NCBI GenBank assembly: GCA_033980235.1
Contig: CM067075.1
Coordinates: 36,032,385-36,096,384, forward strand
Length of the DNA stretch: 64,000 bases
Direction: 5' to 3'
Source: Diadema setosum
Lineage: Eukaryota; Echinodermata; Echinoidea; Diadematoida; Diadematidae
The notes under the pieces were generated by a model. That model saw only the letters and a program-made list of their open reading frames with translations. It was not told where the DNA came from and ran no database searches. The number at the start of each line of letters is the position of its first letter. The first letter of the stretch is position 1. The position numbers were made by a program, and so were the translations under genes. This document shows positions 23,817 to 34,642 of the stretch, piece after piece.

Positions 23817-24109
23817 CCTGTTGAGGACGAGTATATTCAGGCAGGTGTCTATGGGCGTATCAGGGCAATTAACCCCCCCCCCCCCCCCCCCCCCCCCGCT
23901 AAATACTGGTTAGTGATAAGGTTAGAGTAAAGATTAGAGTTATGGTTAGGTCTAGGGTCTAGAGTTTGGGTTAGGGATAGAATTAGGTTAAGGATTAGGA
24001 TTAGGGTTAGGGTCAGGGGAAGGGTCTGGGGTAATTGCCCAGGGGGTAATTGCCCTAGACCGTCTATGGAAAATGCATGTTGTATCAAAATCAAACCATC
24101 TGCAACGGG
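23817..24109 (+). mobile_element. TTAA-type MITE copy 2, split by a later insertion
   Basis: The left part, TTAA (23813-23816) then CCTGTTGAGGACGAG, and the right part, ATGGAAAATGCATGTTG to GCAACGGG, match the 85-bp family (2.2 and 25.3 kb). The middle is opened by the 207-bp element at 23855-24061. Removing the insert and one duplicate restores an element of about 78 bp. The 7-bp shortfall is a small deletion on the left side. Confidence 0.8.
23855..24061 (+). mobile_element. 207-bp insertion carrying poly(C) and telomere-like repeats
   Basis: The octamer GTCTATGG flanks the insert on both sides (23847-23854 and 24062-24069). It occurs only once at the same place in uninterrupted copies of the host MITE, so it is a target-site duplication. 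The ends are inverted: TCAGGGCAATTA near the left and TAATTGCCCTAG near the right (an inner TAATTGCCC also occurs). Inside are a C-run of about 26 (23872-23897) and a degenerate TTAGGG-type array (GGTTAGGGATAG, GGATTAGGGTTAGGGTC) from about 23915 to 24030. An 8-bp duplication is typical of hAT-like and some other DNA transposons. No transposase is present. The 106-aa minus ORF here is a translation of repeats. Confidence 0.75.
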
Positions 24110-24182
24110 TTCATAGAAAAGGAGAGAAGGAAAGATGCGGGAATAAGAACCAACCAAAGTCAATACCAATAGGAAGGATTAA

Positions 24183-24566
24183 AGGGTGTGTACAGTTCTG
24201 GTTGAGGTGAGGATTTAGCTTTTAACATTTTGTGAGATATTCAGAAACCACTTTATGAGATGTCAAAGAGCATGCAATTCTAAGGGGTATCAAAAGTTTA
24301 TTTGATTAAAATCGGTTTTGAAATGGCTGAGATATCCAAGAATAAGGTGAAACAAAGAGATCCTAATAAAAGGCATGGCTTGTCGCCTTTTATTATTATC
24401 ACTTTTTTGGATATCTCAGCCATTTGAAAACCAATTTTCATCAAATAAATGGTGAATCCTTCTTAAAATTACATGCTCTTTCATATTTTATAAGAGGTTT
24501 CTCATTATCTCACTTAAGAATGTTCAAAATATGAATCCCCACCTCAACCAGTACTGCACAGCCCCT
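24183..24566. mobile_element. TTAA-flanked foldback element, AGGG ends, copy 1
   Basis: TTAA (24179-24182)|AGGGTGTGTACAGTTCTGG on the left and CCAGTACTGCACAGCCCCT|TTAA (24567-24570) on the right. The whole 384 bp folds: TTTGAAATGGCTGAGATATCC on the left half pairs with GGATATCTCAGCCATTT on the right half around a short loop near 24370-24390. A second copy lies at 42976-43352. TTAA duplication with AGGG termini is the pattern I recall for the Kolobok superfamily. The assignment is inference. Confidence 0.8.
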
Positions 24567-24570
24567 TTAA

Positions 24571-25340
24571 GATAGCATTGAAAAGAGAAAGGACTCACAT
24601 CCATGATACACACAATCTTTTGAAGTAAAATGGCTGAGAAGTGATACCAATCCCTTATAACCTTTTTCTCTCCTGGTCTGAGGTAAGGCTGTTCTATACC
24701 CCCACCCCCACACCCACCCCTCTTTTCTGGGGGAGGGAGGGGATAGGGGGTATTCTCTCATACTGAAATCAGCATGACTTGAAAGAAAAATCCAAGTTTT
24801 TCCTTAAATAAAGTCACTTCCAAAAGAAAAGGCTGTAATTGCAACTCAGTATTGGCAAGAAATTGTCATCTGATAATGACTCATGCATGAGGCATTGCCA
24901 ACAGAGGAATGTGTGTTGATTGAGCACCATGACATTTTGCTAATGAGGTCCCTAGACTTTTGGGAAAGCAAGCCATACAAGTGTGTATTTTAACTATAGG
25001 CTGCTAACCTGGCTCTACCCTTGAATATGCTCTATACATGCTACAAGGACACTATGGGAAAAAATAGGATATTGACTTTGGAAATTGAATAAATTAATAT
25101 TTGTCATCATAGAATATCAAGCCAAGAAAGTACAACTTGCATGAATGTTTGATTTGAATATGAGCAAGAAGATAGGAGCAGTATAGATTGGTCAAAATTT
25201 GAACTTCACTTGTAAATCCAGATTCATTCACAGACATCATAGATACTCTTATTGGGAGTGAATCTAAAACAGCATCTAATGAACATTACAATATATGATA
25301 ACTGTTTTTGATATGTAACCCTCATGGTAACAAGGAGAGC
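24571..25340. other. Non-coding stretch
   Basis: No gene is recognised. A short C/G-rich patch (24695-24745) includes a G-rich run. Confidence 0.5.
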
Positions 25341-25347
25341 TTATTAA

Positions 25348-25432
25348 CCCGTTGAGGACGAGTCCCGAGTATACTCGGGCGGGTGTCTATGGGAAATGCG
25401 TGTTGTAGCAAAATCAGTCCGTCCTCAACGGA
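25348..25432 (+). mobile_element. 85-bp palindromic TTAA-flanked MITE, intact copy 3
   Basis: TTAA (25344-25347)|CCCGTTGAGGACGAGT and CCGTCCTCAACGGA|TTAA (25433-25436). The internal palindrome CCCGAGTATACTCGGG is complete here and decayed in other copies, so this is the youngest-looking member and the best reference for the family. Confidence 0.85.
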
Positions 25433-26041
25433 TTAATATGTTGTACATAACATGTCAACAATTTCATATTTTCTCTGAATTAAAGGAGAGTTATGGAAAG
25501 AAAAATGATAACAATATATGACTATGTATACTGCCATAATAAAATAGACTGTAAAATCATTTTTCATTTCACATGTTGTGAAATATTTCACTGTACAGTG
25601 ATCACGTCTCTTGTTTGACAGCAGCTGTCTTTGCATCCAGGCTGTTCAAGTTTGGCTTGTGGTTTTTAACTTTGAGGTAAAACTCAGCAGACAATGACCA
25701 TGAAAACAGACATGCAGCTTACTCAACCAAGTTCAAACTTGCGTGATATTCCTGCCATGTTCCCATGAAAGCTTGAAAAATTTAGTTTAGTTTGTGGTTT
25801 CACACATGGAGGATATACTCACACAGACCCATGAGAGCTCTATGTTTAGATATTATTGATTTTTTTTTTTAAATCTTCAAGTAACTCATATCTAGGGCAG
25901 TGGTTAACATACCAAAGAGCAAAGCTTTCATGCAGAGAGACATGGTAACGGCTGAATATTAACATCAAAGGAAGGTCAAGTGCTTTGTTTTTATTGTATT
26001 CAAATTGTGATTGTGAACTCTCTTTAACCCAATCATGATTA

Positions 26042-26242
26042 CTGTAAAACATGATATATTCGCGGCATGAATTTTTTGCGAATTGGAGCCGACAGCCTTT
26101 TTTGCGGCATTAAATTTTTGCAGCATTGAATTTTTGCGAACTGCCACTGGCATTCAATGCATATAGTGTACAAAAGAACTTTTGTGTGCATTTTAATTTC
26201 GCGAATCTTCACGCTCGCGAAATTCGCGAAATTAAAATACAG
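26042..26242 (-). mobile_element. TA-flanked MITE, TTCGCG family, copy 1
   Basis: TA|CTGTAAAACATGATATATTCG at the left and TTAAAATACAG|TA at the right (TA 26243-26244). It is the reverse complement of the element at 59020-59226. Shared words include TTCGCGGCATGAA, GGAGCCGACAGCC and GCATTTTAATTTCGCG. The end sequence resembles the 11.1/32.3-kb family, so the two may use the same transposase (Tc1/mariner-type, inferred from TA). Confidence 0.8.
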
Positions 26243-26502
26243 TATATACAGATTACAAAAACAAACACACATTGCTATTGGCAACTGCCATGAAATTATG
26301 ACATTCTTGTGATCTAGGGGATTGATTTGCAATGAAGAAAAGATCACTGTTTCAGGAATGCAGATGAGGGACATCTTACATCTAAAAACTTTAATTCATT
26401 CCTCAAACATGTACAGATGCGACATTCAAAACTAGTTCATGATCAAGTGTGACTCCTGCTAGTACTAAATACATATGTTCAAACACACACTCACCCAAAA
26501 AA

Positions 26503-26506
26503 ATAA

Positions 26507-26537
<31 letters not shown>

Positions 26538-26586
26538 ATGAATAAATGAATAAATGAATAAATGAATAAATGTATAAATAAATGAA

Positions 26587-26625
<39 letters not shown>

Positions 26626-26627
26626 AA

Positions 26628-26698
<71 letters not shown>

Positions 26699-26719
26699 CT
26701 AAATAAATGAATGAATGAA

Positions 26720-26750
<31 letters not shown>

Positions 26751-26779
26751 ATGAATAAATAAATAAATAAATAAATAAT
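26503..26779 (+). repeat. (AAAT)n/(AATG)n tetranucleotide array, ~277 bp
   Basis: Almost pure AAAT with interspersed AATG units and a few single-base shifts. The 130- and 106-aa minus ORFs made of Leu/Ile/Tyr/Phe here are translations of the array. The left border carries CCCAAAAAAATAATAAATA, compatible with growth from a retroposon A-rich tail (inference). Confidence 0.97.
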
Positions 26780-27165
26780 AGTTCTCCAATCCCACAGTAA
26801 AGCAAATTCATCGAACTTTTTTGGTAAACTTTTTGTACAACATCTATAAAGAATTTTCAAGACTTTTCCCTTAAAGGGAAGCAGTCCTCACGAAATTTAA
26901 AAAAATATGTTGTTGTTGGTACCTCCAATGAACTACTTTCACAAACAAACTTTCAAATCACCAAATAAGCTCGTAAATTTTGGTTGAAAAAGTGTGAATC
27001 TGCATGGTGAATATGCTAATGAGCAAGTCCTGGCAGAGAGTCAGACGTCACCGAGGCACAACTCTTCCCAGCCATGTTCTGCTCGTTATCCGTACGCTCC
27101 CTAGTTACCCGGATGCATGAAGACGTCGGTGGCTACTACTGGTAGTATTTGACATTGTTTCTACG

Positions 27166-27166
<1 letters not shown>

Positions 27167-27199
<33 letters not shown>
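27167..27199 (+). repeat. (TG)n microsatellite
   Basis: Pure TG run inside the 26.9-28.6 kb element. Confidence 0.95.
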
Positions 27200-27203
<4 letters not shown>

Positions 27204-27565
27204 ATTGTGTATTACATTCGCACAGTAAACGTGTGGACGCAGATCTACGGTAGATACCCCGTACGCGGTTTGCCCTTCACACTTTTTCAGTCTATCACAA
27301 GCGCAGCTGCAGCCCTGTCGCCGCTCATGCATGTTCTAGTACGTACAGATTGTAGGTAGACACGGTTCTACACAGCTACAGGCCTGCATTGTAGTACACT
27401 ATATAGGGGCGACCGCATTCAGCGTCGTCTGGTCAGGCTATCTTACATCAGTAGTTTTGCTCGAATCGTGCAGAAAATTTCCCAGGAAAATCCTTTTTTT
27501 CCGTCCCAGACCCACAAAAGTATCGTGAAAGGTGAGATGTATAGCTGGGAAATCTCGGTACAACG

Positions 27566-27806
27566 ATGCCGAACATAAGAAACTTAGGGCCTACAAAATC
27601 TCAATATCGTGTTGTGACCTACCTGTGCGTGGACCATTTGAGAAGCGATGTTTTTACGTGGACTGGCAGGCTGTGGCCCTCGGTTATAAACCGAGGAAAC
27701 TCCTGAAGCCAGATACAATCCCGACCATTTGCTCACATGAGTTATAAAACAGAAACACCTCGAGCATCGACTTCGAAGAGAACCGAGGGAAAAAAGCGTA
27801 GAGAGG
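27566..27806 (+). pseudogene. THAP-domain fragment with frame breaks
   Basis: Within the ORF at 27532-27747, FYVDWQAVALGYKPRKLLK and the following PDTIPTI look like the C-terminal part of a THAP zinc-binding domain, whose hallmark is an AVPTIF-like box after LKPD. Just upstream, in another frame, CVDH (C-x2-H) ends the domain's zinc motif. The shift between the two frames falls at the CATTTGAG near 27635-27642. A second shift near the Thr-Ile of the PTI box would join the following basic segment (ETPRASTSKRTEGKKRRE) ending at a GTAAGG donor. The N-terminal CxxC half is not identified. It is either a decayed transposon gene or an exon with base-call errors. THAP identity is from motif memory, not a search. 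Confidence 0.5.
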
Positions 27807-28767
27807 TAAGGAAAGTGGCTAGCTATGTTTCATTTATCGTGGGGCTGCAGCCGGAGTTGGACTGCAGTACAGTGCCACTGAGCTAGCTGCTGCCAGTGCC
27901 GACTGGACATGCACGGCAAAGTGGAGCGAAATCATATCCCTACAACCCCCTGTATTTACCCTTCCCGGCTCACGTCATAGTTTTTTTCGAGGAAAGGCGA
28001 TATCTGACTACTTACAGAAATATTAAGATACAAACAATATTTTCTTTGAAGAATTCGACTCTCTCATGCACAGGTTATCTTCGGCAAAATCAGCTAAACT
28101 AAGTACTGTGTACATTATTTCGCGCGCGAGAGTGGTTTCTACGCTAAGAAGTATGCAACACGGACGGAAGCTAGAAAAGGACCGTGCCTATTTGATGTCA
28201 AGTTCATTGTATGTTTGGTTTGAAAATACATATGAATTTATGTTAACAATATCAATTTTTCATGAATTATATATATCTAAGCTTGAAATATTTTGTTTGA
28301 AATAATAAAACCACAAACTTTCACATTATATGATAAAATTGCAACTAATCATTTCAACGCTTAAATTGGTTTTTAGAGGCACGGCTGTCAATTGGTGAGT
28401 AGGGCATGCATGACGTACCATCTTTTTGCCGGCTCTTACACGATCGCTTGCAGGAATTACTTTTCAAAAATCGCGTACGGAGACAGTTTTTCATTTCCAC
28501 GCGTATAAACTGGTGAAAGGTTATGTTTTTTACTCTTCTTATTTATCATTACAGTGAAAATCTCAGGACTGCTTCCCTTTAATATAAAAGGGATTGCAAT
28601 TGTTTTGGCATATGTACTTAAAACAAAATAAGGAATATGAAATGTGACATTAAGAACCTCCATGTAGGCATCGAGCAGGAAAACCTCAATCAAAACTTTT
28701 AGGTCAGAGTGAAAACAATACACCCAGTGGGCCTAACAGCAAGGAGGTACTCGCCTAGTACCTCTGG

Positions 28768-28840
28768 CTACCACTCACCTAGGTATGACTGTTTCACAAT
28801 CAGCCTACCACTCACCTAGGTATGACTGTTTCACAATCAC
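28768..28840 (+). repeat. Tandem duplication, 2 x 36 bp
   Basis: CTACCACTCACCTAGGTATG plus the following GACTGTTTCACAATCA is repeated head-to-tail with essentially no divergence, so it is recent. Confidence 0.9.
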
Positions 28841-31800
28841 TACAGTTCCATGGAGATGGTTCCTAATACTTGGGGAAAAAAACAAGAGACTTCCTTTCTG
28901 GATAATGTACAGAGTATTCAACATGTGCTTTTCAGGGTTGAGACTGCACCACAATCGGTATTAGCAACTGCCATGTTTTTCAGTGCCTTTTCCATATTTG
29001 TCCTTTTCTTTAAAGGTAATCTGGGACTAAATGACTATGACAGAGGTCTCCATTGGTCAGATGATTTAATCAGTGCTGCTAAAACTGCTGCCTTGTTACT
29101 GCAGGGATAATAACCATGTAAACAACAATATCCTGAGGGCTAAAATAGCATATTTTCAGTGCGGAAAACAGTATTTAACCTTTCTTGCAATAGACATGAG
29201 TAGTAGCATACAAGTTGGGAAACACATTATTTTTAATGACACATGTGGTACTTTTGGTCAAAAAAAAGAACTAAAACACTGCAAACAATAACTGCCATCT
29301 TGTTCACTGAGATACCAAAAAGTCTGTTGCATTTTAGAAGTGAACTTATCTGCAGGTACATATATCCCTCTAAAAATTGATTAATCATGGCCATAATTTA
29401 CCATCCTTTCTGTTCACTCTGCATACCAAGAAGAAAAAATGTAATGTTATGGCACTTGAGAAAAATTGTGGGGTTTTGCCACAGTAGATGCAGTATATGC
29501 GGAATTGGCTTGGGCAGTCTGCAACCCACGACTACAGGCATACTAAGCATAATGTGGGAGGCTGGCTGCACATTTTTTTGAATGATCACAAGAAAGATTC
29601 AAAATATGGAGTCAAAGTCACCAGTACTTGACAAAATTGTAATTTTCTCTTGAGCAAGCATTCTCATTGCAAACTGTCACATGTAAAGTTAGAAAAAAAA
29701 AATCACAGTAGTCCCATATGCCATTTTTGTGGGGATGTTTAAAGTGGCTTTTATAGGTATGCAGATTTTTTACAACTTTCACAAAATTTTTCCTTCATTA
29801 ATTTTCTCTGTCACACTGTGAATGGCCCTGTACACACTGTACATTGAGTTGTGACCCAGTCATCCACTAGCTGCGTGATGTAGGCCTTTACAGTAAGTTC
29901 AGTTTTTGAACAGGTGTGACCACGGTGAGTCGCAAAAGAATTAAAAGCTGTGTAATGATTCAGAAAATGCCATGACTCAATGTAGTTTGATTCTACGGGG
30001 GCTGATGAACCCTTAGGAATCTACAGTTCTATTTCCTTCCCACCCATTATCTCACTCTATCTCACTCTCTGTAAAATGGAAATCAAAACCACTTGACTCT
30101 GTGAAAAGTTATATACTACCAACAGTTATCTACATTTCATTTTGGATTGAGAAAATAATAATATCTATTTCAACTTCCGTTGCTTGTACATCCAGAATAG
30201 CCATACACAAGTAACTCCTCGTACTCAACGTACCTCCTGTACACTACATGCTTCCTGGTCAATTTCCTACTTATAAGATTTTTTTTTGTATACCTATAGT
30301 TGTTCCATAAATCTTATGTCCCTTTCAAAACACAGGAACAATCAGTAGAATACACTTGTACATAGCATGTTCAAATGTAAAAAGACTATACCATGTGGCA
30401 GAATATCTCAAAGCAGAATTGAAATAAGTTCCAAGGACATGTGAGGTCTATGACTACATTTTGTGTGTTTGGAAGCAAAATTTTCAGACTTGGCAGTTTG
30501 TGTGCATCTAGCCTGCAGGCTCATAGGTTCAATATATCCACTAAGATCTACAGAATAGGTTGGCCATAAATAGATGCTACTTTTTTTTTACCAGAAAAAT
30601 GGAAAATAGATATCATGGATTTATAAAACTGAATCAAATAGGAAGGCAAATTAAAAGAAAACAATTACTCAAAAGTGTGTGGTTAATCATTTCATGGCCA
30701 TGACATTAAATAGTATTTGTTCAAGTTTGGCAGTCTCAGTTTTCTCAGCCTTATATAGTACTGAATGGTGTACTTACTTGCATATTAACAAATAGGTGGG
30801 ACCATAGGGCACACCAAGCTTTCTGTTTCACTGGATGTCATAGTGTCTTTGTTTGTTTAACTCCAGGTTGCTTAAAAATGAAGGCCAACAATTTTATCAA
30901 AATTTCAGGAATGTATGATTGCCTGCATCTTTAGATGCAATATTGACTGACCTGGAAAGTAGCCATTTTCACTCAAAACATGAAAAAGTCTTACACATGT
31001 CAAAATACATTGTGACACACCATAGTATTTAGGGTGGTAATTAAACCTTCACATAAAATATGCATGTTAGAGTTGAGAGTGAAATGTGTCACAAAAATAT
31101 TTCTCACATGATGTGACACACTTCATATCTTTTCCCAGTGGGAGATATAATGCCCTTACACAACGCTTACCAGAAACACCATGGTATTTCATGAACATGA
31201 ACATTGTCAGTTTATCAAAACACTACAATGACTTAATTACTTTTATTCTACCTAAAAATAAAGTTATACTTTGTGCGAAGATCAGCGGGAGATTTGTGAG
31301 CCTGTAACATAGTCATAACATATATTCTTTGTTAATGATTTTGACCAGCATTACTGTTTCCTGACGGTACAAGTATGTGCAACTTTTATATTCTGTGTGA
31401 TTTCTTATTTTATGTCCTATTTTTATGACACTCAAACTATTCTCCTTGTTACATGTACAATAATATCGATTCCCTTTTGTGATTTAAAGTAGACTTGATT
31501 GAGGAGTAGTACTGCACTTCAAGAAATCATTCATGCTGGCCCTGTAGATAGATGGCAAAATCTAAACAGTTGAAATGCCTCCACACATTCATGTCCCTAA
31601 TCACCATGCACAAAGTAAAACAAACAACTTATGACTCTTACCTTATTAGCAACAAGGCAATAACATACCTTTGGGGAAAAAAATCACACCAAAAACAAAA
31701 AAGTTTTTTCAAAACAAGATTTTGTTGTGGTTATCCTGCTAACGCAATGTGCCATGAGGAGTTTGCACCTGTAGTTTAGCTTCCTGAAAATATGATTATC

Positions 31801-31885
31801 ATCAATCCCCGATGTGAAAGAAGCTTTGCTATGGGGAGGGCTTCCACCAAGGAATTGTATGTGTCAGCATGCGTCACTCATCATT
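28841..31885. other. Long non-coding stretch
   Basis: About 3 kb of AT-rich DNA with short ORFs of no recognisable content. No inverted-repeat ends could be paired. Probably intergenic or intronic. Confidence 0.55.
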
Positions 31886-31890
31886 TAAGG

Positions 31891-31940
31891 CTTTTTTCTT
31901 TCTTTCTTTCTTTCTTTTTTTTTTTTGGGGGGGGGGGGGG
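31891..31940 (+). repeat. (TTTC)n - poly(T) - poly(G) compound repeat
   Basis: TTTC units, then a T-run to 31926, then 14 G. The polypyrimidine-to-polypurine switch on one strand is unusual for simple replication slippage. Confidence 0.9.
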
Positions 31941-32258
31941 CTGGACCAAGGTGATGGTAAAGCTGCTGTAAAACTTTAAAACTCTGCTGGTTTGTCCCCA
32001 AAAATATGAGTAAGACCAAGGGCTTTTTGAAGCTCCTTGGTAAGACATAATCCTGTGGATATAAACCACAAGTAATCAGTGATAAACCTCCCTGTGAGCA
32101 CTAGTCATGGTAGATGACTATAATTCTGTCCAACAGCACATAATATTACATATAATGGGAACATCACCTGTCACACACTTTGATGTATACATGAGGTGAG
32201 GTATTCCTACATATGGTAACATATTCTCACTACATGTGAAGGCTACAGCAGCTACAAC

Positions 32259-32470
32259 CTGCTTTAAAAGTAGAAATTTTTGCAGTGCTGAAGTTTTCAT
32301 GCATTTCGCGCAACAAGAAACTAGCGTAAAAATAAAAACATGCAAATATTTTTGCTTGCCTTATGTTCCAATCGTTGATGTCTTGATCCCACGGAAGTCA
32401 AAGTACACAAAACTCTTCTTACCCTGCCAAGAGTGAAAAATAAGTTGCGCAAAAATATCCACTTTTACAG
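32259..32470 (+). mobile_element. TA-flanked MITE, CTGTAAAAGTGG family, copy 2
   Basis: Matches 11102-11310 along its length (CGCGCAACAAGAAACTAGCG, TTATGTTCCAATCGTTG). The right end CCACTTTTACAG|TA is intact. The left end has decayed to CTGCTTTAAAAGTAG. Confidence 0.75.
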
Positions 32471-32877
32471 TATTTTGAGAATTATTCTCACTGAAATGTG
32501 CTATATTGGGAAGTGGATAAGGAACCAAATTTTCCATGAGTCTGACTTTGATTTATGCACATAAAGACAGGTGATCCATAAAGGTATACAAAGCCAGGTC
32601 ACATAGACAGAAATTTTGTGGGTCCACAAATTGAAAAGTTTCATGCCCTATGCAGTGAGACTGAGAGCTAGGGATGTAGTAAGGGGAGGTAAGGTTAATG
32701 ACTTGTGGCAGTTTTCAGGAAGAAGGATCCCAGAACGTGGCAGTGTTAAGGGAGGTAACAGGTAGTGCTACCTCCTAGAAAGCTTATTGGGACTGTGAGA
32801 CAGGATTTAAAGGTGCTCACTACTTTCTAGGGAGACTTTAAAGTACACACTCACATCATGGACAAAAATGGCTTTGA

Positions 32878-32966
32878 TCCGTTCAGGACGGGCTGACTTT
32901 CGGCTACAATACGCATTTCAAATAGACTCTTGCCCGAGTATATAATTGGGACTCATCATCAATGGG
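32878..32966 (-). mobile_element. TTAA-type 85-bp MITE, copy 4 (reversed)
   Basis: ATCCGTTCAGGACGG on the left and CATCATCAATGGGTTTTAAA on the right, with the signature AATACGCATTTC and TTGCCCGAGTATA of the family on the minus strand. Ends are mutated, so it is an older copy. Confidence 0.7.
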
Positions 32967-32969
32967 TTT

Positions 32970-33528
32970 TAAAGGTAGGGAATCCCATTTGCATGCCTTA
33001 AATGAAGAGTTGTATAAATACAGTTGTATGTTGAAGACAGTATCATTTTAGAAACTCCCATAAAGTATTGAAAGTGGAAGGTAACATTTAGTACATTTTT
33101 ATTGAACGTTAGATTTTGAATTGAATTTTTTTCGGGGCTCACCGTAAATTCCAGTACATTACTAGGCTACCTTTGCAGACCCATGCACTGCATGTGTGTC
33201 CATCATGTATATTTTGTGAAGAAAGTTCATCAAAACTTACAAACATTTCATATACATTCTTGCCACACACTCTATATGTTACTACATCAGCTCTTATACT
33301 TTTAGATTTGTGTTTATAGATAAAAAAAAAAAATACAGAAGACTGCAGCAAAAAGGCTTAAGTGTGGCTGACACACAGAACTACTGAGTAGTTGAGTTTT
33401 GTGCATTATTCAAATTGTAGATAACTGTTGACTTCCAAATTTCTCAGCAGTGGCCTAAACAAGTCCCCTGAGGTTCATATTTAATGTTTTGCTGCATTTT
33501 GGGAGGTCTGTAAAAGGTATCCTCTACC
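32970..33528. other. Non-coding stretch
   Basis: No gene or transposon end is recognised. Confidence 0.5.
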
Positions 33529-33533
33529 TTTAA

Positions 33534-34091
33534 AGGGAAGATAAACCCCAAGAACAATGTGGATTGAGTGAAAGCAGCAACATTAGTAGAACACATCAGT
33601 GAAAGTTTGAAGAAAATCGGACAATCGATGCAAAAGTTATGAATTTTTAAAGTTTTGGTGTTGGAACCGCTGGATGGGGAGACTACTAGAGGATATGACG
33701 TATGAGTGGACAACAATACCAAGAAAATATAAAGGAAATTCAACAAAAATTCACTTTTCTAGAAGTATGAAAGAGCAGTGGACCAACCGCTTTCAGAAAG
33801 CTGGGGGAATAATTGCTACCCTTAACATATGTCAATATCAAGTTGATGGAATTTGTAATTTTCATGAAAAATTGATTTTTGTAGTATTTTCTTCATATTT
33901 CCTTTGTATTGTTGTCCACTCATACGTCATATCCTCTAGTAGTCTCCTCATCCAGCGGTTCCAACATCAAAACTTTAAAAATTCATAACTTTTGCATCGA
34001 TTGTCCGATTTTCTTCAAACTTTCACTGATGTGTTCTAATAATGTTGCTGCTTTCACTCAATCCACATTGTTCTTGGGGTTTATCTTCCCT
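33534..34091. mobile_element. 558-bp TTAA-flanked foldback element with ~230-bp arms
   Basis: TTAA (33530-33533)|AGGGAAGATAAACCCC and GGGGTTTATCTTCCCT|TTAA (34092-34095). The arms (about 33534-33765 and 33860-34091) are near-perfect inverted copies, e.g. GGATATGACGTATGAGTGG against CCACTCATACGTCATATCC. The spacer is only about 90 bp. The AGGGAAG terminus is shared with the THAP-bearing element at 26875-28578. This suggests mobilisation by the same kind of transposase. The mirrored ORFs at 33444-33746 (minus) and 33909-34205 (plus) are simply the two arms. Confidence 0.85.
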
Positions 34092-34642
34092 TTAAGGAAT
34101 ACAGCTGTAGATGAACAGCAAACATGTAAAATGGCAGGGATTTCACTGAAATTGGGCTTAACTCAAGAAGTTGTGGAATTCTTAAGTTGTACATGTTTTG
34201 AATGAAATCAAGATATTGAAAGGAAATACTTTATTGCACTATACAAGATGAAGTGATGATAGCATGGATTCAAACTTGTCACACTGATTTGTCACACAAA
34301 TCTTCGATACATTTTCTTGTTTGAACATCAAAAAAAGTGTGTCACAGAAATCTTTTTTTGCATTGTAATAATCTGGTAATTATAACTATAGAGGGAAAAG
34401 GTTTATTCTGCTGTTATATTGTTAATCCCCCTAAGATGATTTACATGATTTGAGTGTGTACAGTACGAATGTGTGAAACTAAATAGAATGACTGTGGGAT
34501 CATCATCTCATGTGATTTGCAACAAATGTTAGGTTTTTGTAAAAACACTTTAAAATGTTAAAGTTCCAATACCATCTTACTTTTATAAATACAACATTTA
34601 GATTAGATTTAGACCATTTGAATCTGCTGATTTTACCCTTAT

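Larger units (their letters stand above)
26875..28578 (+). mobile_element. 1.7-kb Kolobok-like TTAA element with THAP relic
   Basis: TTAA (26871-26874)|AGGGAAGCAGTCCT at the left and AGGACTGCTTCCCT|TTAA (28579-28582) at the right: a 14-bp perfect inverted repeat with TTAA on both sides. The interior is CpG-rich and GC-richer than the flanks. It holds a TG microsatellite (27167-27199) and a frame-broken THAP-domain fragment at 27.55-27.80 kb. Kolobok transposons are known for TTAA target duplications, and some encode THAP-domain proteins. No DDE transposase core is visible, so this copy is non-autonomous or internally deleted. Donor-like sites (AAAG|GTGAGA near 27532 and GAGAG|GTAAGG near 27806) suggest the original gene was spliced. 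Confidence 0.75.

Noticed and set aside
23940..24060. Telomere or chromosome end
   Set aside because: The array is short, degenerate and enclosed by inverted ends, with unique sequence on both sides.
26403..26811. Two long minus-strand ORFs of Leu/Ile/Phe/Tyr that look like membrane proteins
   Set aside because: They translate the (AAAT)n array in successive frames.
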